Assembly (NCBI RefSeq): GCF_022682495.2
Contig: NC_071398.1
Span: forward strand, 86,385,193 to 86,449,192
Reading direction: 5' to 3'
DNA: 64,000 nt
From: Desmodus rotundus
Taxonomy: Eukaryota; Chordata; Mammalia; Chiroptera; Phyllostomidae
Shown: piece after piece, positions 56,965 to 64,000 of the stretch
Layout: the number at the start of each line of letters is the position of its first letter
Position numbering within the stretch: the stretch's first letter is position 1
Position numbers and translations under genes: made by a program
Notes under the pieces: generated by a model
Told to the model about the DNA's origin: nothing
The model's input: the letters and a program-made list of their open reading frames with translations, nothing else
The model's database searches: none

Positions 56965-57065
56965 CTGTTTATTGAGCAGTTACTATATGCCAGACATGTG
57001 CAAAGCAAATATATATGCACGAAGTGAACTTTGTTGCACTCTGCACAAATTATCTCCTTGAACTA
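56965..57065 (-). repeat. MIR SINE fragment, reverse strand
   Basis: GTTTATTGAGCAGTTACTAT and ATGCCAGACATGTGCAAAGC, then AAATTATCTCCTTGAA, are the 3' part of MIR in reverse. Confidence 0.7.
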
Positions 57066-57309
57066 TTACTGGGCTCTGAAAGAGGATGCTTTTGAAAAAG
57101 GGCACAAAGATATGGAAGCTAGCATTATCTTATTCATAGATAGGTTTTAGTATTGCCTCAGAAAATATCTTCACAGGCAAATTGAAACCGAGAGCCAGGA
57201 ACCATCCCCAAAACTGCATTGCTACCACCTCTGGATTACTTTCCCCAGCTCCCTCATACACAGACACAATATCTGTACACAAACACACATACAAGTAATA
57301 GCAATTGCC

Positions 57310-57520
57310 CAGATTTATTGTTCACTGCTTATGTGCCAGGAGCTGTGGCAGGTGCTTTAAATGTATTATTTCAATGACTCACCAACCCTTGGAATAGATA
57401 CTACTTTTAGTCCCAGGATGATAACTCTGAGACATGGAGAGTAGCTCGCCCAAGATCAGAAGTGAGAGATAGAGCTAGAATTGGAGCCCAGTCTTTCTGA
57501 AATCCAGAATTTATTTTTCT
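57310..57520 (-). repeat. MIR SINE, reverse strand
   Basis: GCTTATGTGCCAGGAGCTGT, GGCAGGTGCTTTAAATGTAT, GTCCCAGGATGATAACTCTG and CTAGAATTGGAGCCCAGTCT follow reversed MIR order over more than 200 bp, close to full length. Confidence 0.85.
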
Positions 57521-58904
57521 ATCCAGTATTCCAAAGTACCTCTCAATGTATTCTTTTCCCATTTCGATATTTCTAAATTAAGCTTTGTAACCAATGCGTA
57601 CATTTAGCACAGAAAGATTTCTGATACTCAGAAATCAAACCGTTGTTATGATAACCACGGTACCCGAGAACATCAGAAATTGTGTGGGGATACACACACA
57701 ACAGAGTGTACTGGCTCTGCCAGTCCCGGCCATGTGACCGAGGACCAGCCACTTGGCCTCTCTTAGCCTCAAAGAGGCTATGAAAATGAGAGAATTGAGC
57801 GAAATGATATTGAAATTTCATGCATGTATAAACTCTGGTATGAGTGAGTGTATATAGGTTCATTCCCCAACCTGGCCAGTGCCCCAGTAGCTCAGGGAGA
57901 ATAACGGGGCACACGCAGGACCTCAGTCCAAGCGTGCTGCACATTCCTCTCAATCACAGGCCCTTTCAGCAGCTCTCCGAAAACACAGGCTGGATCCAAG
58001 GTGCCTGTTCCAGCATCACTTCTGTTTACCCCACCATCAGGATGGTGTCATTTAGCCAGAGCCATCGTTCACAGTCACACCAAATGGCCCATGGAAGAAA
58101 AGTTGGTTACAGTCGAAGAACAGATGACAAGTGACAGGCTCTGCTCCTGATTTTTCACAATAACAGAAGAGACCAGCAACTGCTGTGATGGTCCAACACC
58201 CGAACAAACTATTCCTTTCCAAGCAGACTCGGTCTGCCACTATCCGCTCCTCTGTGAGGGGTGGGGAGCGTCCCCGGGGAAGGTGCGGCTCCCTGTCTTC
58301 CTACGGATAATATCGAGAGAGCACGCACAGCAGAATAAAAATGAATCACTTAACTCCTCTGTGTTCCTGGTGCTGCCAAGCAGGCAGAGCTGGCAAAGGC
58401 AGTTGTAAGAATGAGCTGAAGACCAGAAATAGGAGAGGGAGGAAAGGACAACAGAAGTGCTCAGCAAGTGGGGACAATGGAACGGACTTTGCCAATCCCC
58501 AGACAGGTCCATGCTACATGGTTTTATTTTGGCTAAGGAAAGGCAAAATGAGTCTTCTCCAGTGAACCACTGGGCATGTGTCTGTTGCCTATGGGATAAT
58601 CAGAAGTTCCAGTCATTGGAACTGGGAATTGTGGGACTTCTCCCAGCCTGCTCTGAGGAGGCAATTCAGTTCTAGTGAAAAATTTCTACTGAAAAGGTGG
58701 GGTCCAGTTTTAGCATTTTTTAAGTTGGGTCACGTAAAATCTCTCTTTGTGCATTTTTGATCTATAAAAGTGGGAATGTCGTATGATTCAACCTGTTGCT
58801 TTGTGGAGGCACGGTCCTAGGTGTTGAAAATATAGAGAGATAAGACACAGTCTGGCCTCAAGAGGCTTCCAGAAGAGAGCCCCTTCAGTAAAGAACTGGC
58901 TGCA
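57521..58904. other. No gene seen; unassigned non-coding sequence
   Basis: The 126-codon reverse frame at 57573-57953 and several frames at 58240-58760 lack recognisable motifs. GGTCCTAGGTGTTGAAAATA followed by AAGACACAGTCTGGCCTCAA (58810-58860) resembles an old placental repeat that I cannot name. Confidence 0.45.
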
Positions 58905-59455
58905 TGTTAGTTACAACAGCCAAGCAACCCAAATCCCCATCAATAGACAAGTAGATAAAAGAGCTGTGGTACATTTACACTGTGGAATACTCCCTGGCTA
59001 TGAAAAAGAATGAAATCTTACCTTGTACAATAACATAAATGGACCTAGAGCATATTATGCTAAGTGAAATAAGCCAGACAGAGAAACACAAATACCATAT
59101 GATTTCACTTATATGTGGCATCTAATAAACAAAAAAAAAGGAATAAACAAAATAGAAAGAGACTCGTAGATACGCAGAACAGATTGACAGTTGCTGGAGG
59201 GGTTGCGGGTTGGAGGTTGGCTGGGAAAGGTGGAGGGATTAAGAAGTACAAATTGGTGGCTACGGAATAGTACAGAGATGTAGAGTACAGCATAGGGAAT
59301 ATAGTCAGCAATCGCATGACAACTACGTCTGGGGCCAGGTCGGTACTTGAAGCAGCAGGGGTCTAACTGAAAAGTACATGGTTGTCTAGCCACTTTGCTG
59401 TACGCCTAAAACTAATACAGAATAATACTGAATGTAAACTGCAATTTAAAAAAAG
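58905..59455 (+). mobile_element. L1 LINE ORF2 end plus 3' UTR, 5'-truncated
   Basis: About 550 bp of forward L1. The ORF2 end reads CCCAAATCCCCATCAATAGA, CAAGTAGATAAAAGAGCTGT, GGTACATTTACACTGTGGAA and GCTAAGTGAAATAAGCCAGA. The 3' UTR reads GAAGTACAAATTGGTGGCTA, AGTACAGCATAGGGAATATA and CGCCTAAAACTAATACAGAA, ending in an A-rich tail with AAAAAGAAAAAG. It is the clearest L1 in the window and of the same tail type as 232-455. Stops break the ORF2 part. Confidence 0.92.
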
Positions 59456-59749
59456 AAAAAGAAAAGAATCGGCCGCCAGTTGGGGTCGTTTGGTGTGATG
59501 AGAAAGACGTACGGAGAAAAGTGAGGCAGGGGTGTAGAATGCAGTGTTGAAGTGGGAGTTTGCTCCTTTTGTTAGCAGGAGTCCAGATCCAATGGAAGCC
59601 ACACAAAGCCCCCTTCCTTCTGGCCATCTGGGCACATGAGGACCAGTCAGCAAACCCAGAGCCTCAAAGCACGTGTAAGAGCAGGGTGAGTTCTAACCCT
59701 GCCAACCTTGACTAGTCTCTTTAGCATTTGTTATTTTTATGGGTCCCCG
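59456..59749. other. Spacer without recognised features
   Basis: No repeat or exon recognised immediately after the L1 tail. Confidence 0.4.
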
Positions 59750-60000
59750 AATGCTTCCCTTGAATATTAATTTTCCTCAATTCTTTAAGTATATATTAGT
59801 TATTACATATTTTTGATGAATATTTGATGGCCGCTTAGGCTGCCAAGAGCGCCCATAAATTTCCCAAGTGGATATCTAGCACTACGTAAGTGTGGGAGAC
59901 CCCTCGTGTGAAGCAAAGACATCAATCATTTTAAGTCCCTGACTCCACACCTTAATGCCCAAAGATATATTGCTAAGAAGCCCATAACAAGTCATTAAAA
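59750..60000. promoter_or_regulatory. Candidate conserved regulatory block (repeat-free)
   Basis: Repeat-free AT-rich sequence with AATATTAATTTTCC near 59763, GGCCGCTTAGGCTGCC near 59828, GCCCATAAATTTCCC (HOX-like CATAAA) near 59850 and ATCAATCATTTTAAG (PBX/TALE-like ATCAATCA) near 59920. The mix resembles HOX/TALE-bound enhancers, by motif content only. Confidence 0.3.
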
Positions 60001-60399
60001 ATGAATGTCTTGTGGCAGTTTTCATGTCTGCAGAATTCAGCGGCAGAGGGAGGGGAACCTAGGATGCAGCATAAGCCCAGAGAACTCACTAACATCTCTT
60101 GGGGCATTTTTTTAAAATTCCCCATTTCTCACTCCAGAACCAGCTTTATAATTTGTGAGGTCAAGTGCAAAATGAAACTGCAGAGCCCCTTGTTCGAAAA
60201 TTAGTAAGCACTCTGAGACAGCAACAGCAGTGCGTTACACCAAGCACGGGGCCTTTCTGAGTGTGCGGCCCTGTGTGACTATGATATTGGTCACACAACT
60301 GGGAAGCCAGCCCCCCTCTCTCTCTGCCCCCAGCACTCTCATCTCCCTCTGTCTGGAGCTCAGCCTTTCTCTGTAAGCACTTTCAACAAAAACAACAAT

Positions 60400-60550
60400 A
60401 ACAATAGTATTCCTTGAGATGCTACAAGGGCACTCTATTTTCATGAACTTTTATTTTCATTAACCCGTGAGATCTAAGAGGGGTCTCTTCATTAACCCTA
60501 TAAGTATGAATTTTACCCCAGATTCACAAATGAGGAGATTGTAACTTGTG
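60400..60550 (-). repeat. MIR SINE, reverse strand, left half (split)
   Basis: AACCCTATAAGTATGAATTT, TACCCCAGATTCACAAATGA and GGAGATTGTAACTT are reversed MIR sequence up to the point where the next element interrupts it. The rest resumes near 60946. Confidence 0.7.
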
Positions 60551-60945
60551 AGGGTTAATCTTTTGTGTCAACGTCACATGGCCGTAGGATGCCCAGATAT
60601 TTCATTGAATCTTATTCTGAGTGTGTCTGTGAGGGTGTTTTTGGATGACATTAGAATGAGTAAAGCAGATTGCTCTCCCTCGTGTGGGTGGGCCTCGTCT
60701 CATCAGTTGAAGACCCGAACAGAATGAAAAGACTGATCCTCCTCCTGCCTGACTGCCTTCGAGCTGAGACGTTAATTTTTTCCTGCCTTTAGACTCAAAC
60801 TAAAAATCAGTTATTCCTGGGTCTTCAGCATGCCAACTGCAAATCTTGGGACTTGTGAGCCAATTCTAATTAATGGATATATAATTCATAGACAAATAGA
60901 TAGATATGTCCTATTGGTTTATTTCTTTGAAGAACGTTGGCTAAC
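60551..60945 (+). mobile_element. LTR-like placental repeat nested inside a MIR
   Basis: This is a roughly 395-bp element of a common placental family whose name I cannot state with confidence. It reads AGGGTTAATCTTTTGTGTCA, GGATGCCCAGATATTTCATT, GAGTGTGTCTGTGAGGGTGT, TTTTTGGATGACATTAGAAT, GTAAAGCAGATTGCTCTCCC, GTGGGTGGGCCTCGTCTCAT, TCCTCCTGCCTGACTGCCTT and CTTGGGACTTGTGAGCCAAT, and ends TCCTATTGGTTTATTTCTTT then GAAGAACGTTGGCTAA. MIR sequence flanks it on both sides. Confidence 0.7.
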
Positions 60946-61025
60946 AAAAAGCTCATATAGATTAAGTAATTTGCCCAGTGTCTCAGAGCTGGTAAGTGGT
61001 GATACAACCACAGTAGATACGTATC
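60946..61025 (-). repeat. MIR SINE, reverse strand, right half (split)
   Basis: ATAGATTAAGTAATTTGCCC, AGTGTCTCAGAGCTGGTAAG and TGGTGATACAACC continue the reversed MIR begun at 60400. Together the halves make one MIR copy interrupted by about 395 bp. Confidence 0.7.
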
Positions 61026-61834
61026 TGGAAATGACTAGAGTGGTGTTGAATACATGCGTGGACTTGGCCTGGTTAGGAAGACAGGACTAAATCTGTAAAG
61101 CAGGGCAGAAGCCCATAAACAACTTTCATCGGTCTGGGCAGAACGAGCTGAGCAGCTAAGTACAGAGGGGATGACGCCGAGCTCAGGCTGGGCACACAGA
61201 TGAAAAGATGTGGGAGTCCTGGGCTCCAGTCCCAAGGCTGCTTCCAGCAAGACGTCCACACTAGTCAATCAAGTCCCTGCTCCCAGGCCCCAGGCCCTCC
61301 TCTGAGAAGAGGGTGAGTTGGACTTAATGTCCCTAGTGAGGTCCCTTCCATCTGAATATTGAGGTTTTCATGGTTCATTTTTATGCATTTCTGGAAAAAA
61401 ACCGTTTAAGGTGATAGACGTATTTTCTCTTTTTGGTCCTTGAGGTGACTTTTGGTTTTTACTCATATCTTGATATAAAGATATGAAACATATCCTTACT
61501 GTGCTAAAAAAAATTGTAGACCATGCCCTCCAATGGTACAGAGATTTGAACAGGGTACGAAAAGAGATTTTACCTCCCAAATACCAGCAATGCCCAGAGG
61601 ACCTCCGGCCTCAGGCTAAATTCATATACATTCACCCAAACTTTCAGTCTGATCTGTGGCCTACACGTTTCACTAGCCATCAGTGTTCTGAAAGAGGGTG
61701 GAATGAGGCAGAAGGCAGCTTCGAGGAAACCTGTATCTGTTACCAGCAGGGTGTGCCTTCACCCACCTCCCTGACCTACTGGAGGAGAATGATTGCAAGA
61801 CTCCGAGTGACCAGGACGTGGGAGGTAGCCAACA
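61026..61834. other. No gene seen; unassigned non-coding sequence
   Basis: The 122-codon frame at 61483-61851 is among the less repeat-like frames of the window, but its last codons run into a MIR and it has no recognised domain. It is not called. Confidence 0.45.
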
Positions 61835-62020
61835 CTTGTCGAGCCCCTTAATTTGTGCCAGGCCCTGAAGACGGCATTTGATTTACATTATCTCATGACA
61901 ACCTTGTGCTGCGGAAAACATCACCCCCACTTGACAGACACCGACGTGAAGGTTAGGGAGGTGAGATGACTCGCTCCTTGTTTCCCAGCTTCTGAGCAGG
62001 AGCAGAGCTCAAAGTCACAC
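61835..62020 (-). repeat. MIR SINE, reverse strand
   Basis: ACACTTGTCGAGCCCCTTAA, TTTGTGCCAGGCCCTGAAGA, TACATTATCTCATGACAACC, CACCCCCACTTGACAGACAC and GAGCAGGAGCAGAGCTCAAA follow reversed MIR order. Confidence 0.8.
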
Positions 62021-62732
62021 CCAGCCCTCCCCTCTGCGTCACACATTCCCTGAAACACCCTGGGCTCAATCCCAGTTCTGAAAAGAAACACATTCTGGAA
62101 TTGATTTGGACACATTGCACATGTCCTGAAGCCACTGGTTTATTTTATCAAATATATTAGTCTTTGGTCGATGTTTACCAATACTTGGGTCAGGTCAGGA
62201 AGTTGAAGGTGAATAAACTCACCTCCCATAAAGGGAGTTTATAATGGATATGATTCCAGTTTCACTCATCTCCTAGGGTCCCGGGTCCTCCTGCTCCTTA
62301 TCAAAGATTCCCAGGCCTGCACAGGGAACTTCATTCTAGTCTCCCTGTTGCTGGGCCAAACTGCCTTCTAATGAGCCCAAAGAAAATCTTCATCCTTGTT
62401 TACTGCAATCTCCAGCGGAGAAAATTTCACCTGCATGGATAAAATGATCCCAAGTTCCACCAATCTTACAAGATAAACTATAGCATAACTCCAATCTGTC
62501 CTGCTGTGATGTAAGGCTCTGTTCCCCCAGGGTCCTGAACATGTGGTGGACATGACCTTGGACCTGTGGAGACGTAACACAATGCACAGCCTATCAGGCA
62601 ACAGCAGAGACTGAGAATTTCCCCTCCCCTGTCACACTTCCCACACAACCTCACCTCCTCCCTACAGTTCTGCATCCTTCCGGCCCCTTTAAGTTTCTCA
62701 TTTACTTCCCTATATTTAGTCCTGTGGTAATT
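62021..62732. other. No gene seen; unassigned non-coding sequence
   Basis: Three overlapping reverse-strand frames at 62368-62675 occupy different phases of one stretch and have no domain evidence. No transposon is recognised. Confidence 0.45.
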
Positions 62733-62740
62733 ATTTAGAG

Positions 62741-62950
62741 CAATGATTTTAAAACAGGGGCGATTTTACCCCCAGGGAACATTTGGCAATGGCTCGAGAC
62801 AGTTTTAGTTGTCACAACTGTGGGGGTGCTACTGGCATCCACTGGGTTTGAGGCCAAGGATGCTTCTAAACATCCCACAATGCACAGGACAGCCCCCACA
62901 ACGCACTTCTACAGTCCAAATGTCAATCGTGCCACGGTTGATAGACCCTG
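62741..62950 (+). mobile_element. MER5A-like hAT-Charlie element
   Basis: This 210-bp non-autonomous hAT element has the MER5A order: CAGGGGCGATTTTACCCCCA, GGGAACATTTGGCAATGGCT, GTTTTAGTTGTCACAACTGT, GGGGTGCTACTGGCATCCAC, CTAAACATCCCACAATGCAC and AGGACAGCCCCCACAACGCA, ending GTTGATAGACCCTG. An 8-bp duplication with one mismatch flanks it: ATTTAGAG at 62733-62740 and ATTTAGAC at 62951-62958. The short frames across it on both strands are not genes. Confidence 0.92.
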
Positions 62951-62958
62951 ATTTAGAC

Positions 62959-63207
62959 CCGGGATGGCAAGTTTCTGCCACGAGTACTCTTCCTCCCACT
63001 CCCCCTGTGTCCTTCGCTGTCACATCTAGTTGATCAGGGCATTCATTCCCTCCGAGCCCAGTTCTGTACTCAGAGTCCTCTCAACACAGGGCTCCAGGCA
63101 GCCGCTAGTAAGTGATAGGTGCAGAAATGCAAAAGGGGCTCCTGGTGTTAAACCCGTTTTGTGTTAGCCATATTTACTTATTTATGCTGTAACCTTTTTG
63201 AAGCAAG
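62959..63207. other. Spacer without recognised features
   Basis: No repeat or gene recognised between MER5A and the last VES SINE. Confidence 0.4.
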
Positions 63208-63218
63208 GATCATGTTTT

Positions 63219-63437
63219 GGTTTTTTTTTTTTTTTAAGATTTCATTTCTTTATTTTTAGCAAGAGGGGAAGGGAGGGAGAAAGAGAGGGAGAGAAACATC
63301 AATCGGTTGCTTCTCATACATGCTCCGGCCAGGGACCAAACCTGCAGCCGAGGTGTATGCCCTGACTAGGAATCGAACCAATGACCTTTCACTTTGCAGG
63401 ACGATGCTCAACCAACTGAGCAACACAGGTCAGGGCA
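63219..63437 (-). mobile_element. VES SINE (bat tRNA-derived), reverse orientation
   Basis: On the + strand it starts with the T-rich complement of the tail (TTTTTTTTTTTTTTTTAAGA), then GAGAAACATCAATCGGTTGC, GGTGTATGCCCTGACTAGG, the complemented B-box GGAATCGAACC and the complemented A-box CAACTGAGCAACACAGGTCA. An 11-bp repeat flanks it: GATCATGTTTT at 63208-63218 and GATCGTGTTTT at 63438-63448, with one difference. The pol III promoter elements remain recognisable. Confidence 0.95.
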
Positions 63438-64000
63438 GATCGTGTTTTTTATACTCTAGAGTCCCCAGTAGCTCCAAGATGAAGAAAGGAAATGACAGGG
63501 AAAAAGAAAAAAAGGGAGGGAAGTAAAGAAAATTAAAGAGGAAAAAAAGAGAAGAAAAAGGAATACAAATGTAGCAGAAAGAATGGAAAATAGAAGAGAT
63601 GAAGTTCCCGACAAGGTACCACTGAGATCAACATCTCCGAAATCACTCTGGCAGCCCCTGTACTTGAGGAGCTTGCTTTGTGTGTTCTTAAGGCGACTGA
63701 GAGTGAGATGGGCCAACATTGTGAATTTCCCTGCAGTCAAGAGCTTGACTCCCTGTCATGAGAACCTGGTCCCAGGTCAAACTGCAGCTGACCCAGGCTC
63801 ACGATAAGAATCCCCACCCCCAACCTCCCGGTCCCTCCACCACCCCCAAGTACAGAGCTTTCTTGCCTAGTGGTGAGAAAGAGCTGTCACCGGGTTGTCA
63901 TTTTCCCCAAAGGGCACACACAGTGCCCCGAAGAACTGGATTCAAGTTCTTTCCAAATGCGTGTCCTCCTCAGCTCGGCTCGGCCTGCAGACTCAGGCAA
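63438..64000. other. No gene seen; purine-rich stretch then GC-moderate sequence
   Basis: An A/G-rich stretch (63478-63600) follows the SINE. The 94-codon reverse frame over it is a phenylalanine- and serine-rich artefact of that bias. The last 300 bp show no repeat or exon that I can support. Confidence 0.45.

Noticed and set aside
61483..61851. 122-codon frame with a gene-like composition
   Set aside because: Its end lies in a reversed MIR and no domain is recognisable.

Overview
The window is vertebrate nuclear DNA from a eutherian mammal, most likely a bat. The main evidence is five tRNA-derived SINEs of the VES type, the characteristic SINE of microbats, at 15874-16113, 39422-39595, 44319-44547, 48513-48707 (all +) and 63219-63437 (-). 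Two short TA-flanked mariner-like miniature transposons (32759-32876 and 38173-38385) fit a vespertilionid-type bat, because that lineage kept DNA transposons active late. The older background is typical of placental mammals: L1 3' ends, L2, MIR, MaLR-type LTRs, MER5A, MER20, a Tigger-like element and an ERVL-class provirus.

I find no protein-coding gene, exon, rRNA, tRNA gene, CRISPR array or operon. The longest open frames are under 185 codons. They lie in repeats or simple sequence, or show no recognisable domain, so none is called as a CDS. The window is best read as intergenic or deep intronic sequence made of stacked transposon fossils separated by single-copy DNA, some of which looks like conserved regulatory sequence.

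Layout: 1-3.4 kb, an L1 tail then unassigned sequence. 3.44-3.67 kb, a hAT miniature element with a perfect 8-bp target duplication. 3.85-8.2 kb, a decayed ERVL-type provirus with LTR-like ends and a dead reverse transcriptase. 8.2-12.2 kb, low-repeat sequence with an AT-rich enhancer-like core near 10.9-11.05 kb. 12.2-13.1 kb, a Tigger-like transposon carrying a TC microsatellite. 13.9-21.2 kb, a dense pile of MIR, three MaLR LTRs, VES, L2 (interrupted by a hAT element), a TC/CA compound microsatellite and MER20. 22.8-23.6 kb, a TA-rich microsatellite and two L1 tails. 24-32 kb, sparse L2 and MIR remnants. 32.4-40 kb, MIR and both mariner-like elements, a fossil CR1/L3-type reverse transcriptase at about 34.6-34.93 kb, an L1 fragment and an unassigned 150-bp repeat pair. 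41.5-49 kb, L1 fragments, VES, MIR and L2. 50-54 kb, low-repeat sequence with regulatory-looking blocks. 54-56 kb, reverse-strand L1 followed by L2. 57-64 kb, MIR, L1, an LTR-like element nested in a MIR, MER5A and the reverse-strand VES.

The strongest observation is the CR1/L3-type reverse-transcriptase fossil. It is unusually legible for so ancient a family, so it may have been kept as regulatory DNA. All family names come from recalled consensus patterns, not from a database search. Boundaries are approximate unless a target-site duplication is quoted.
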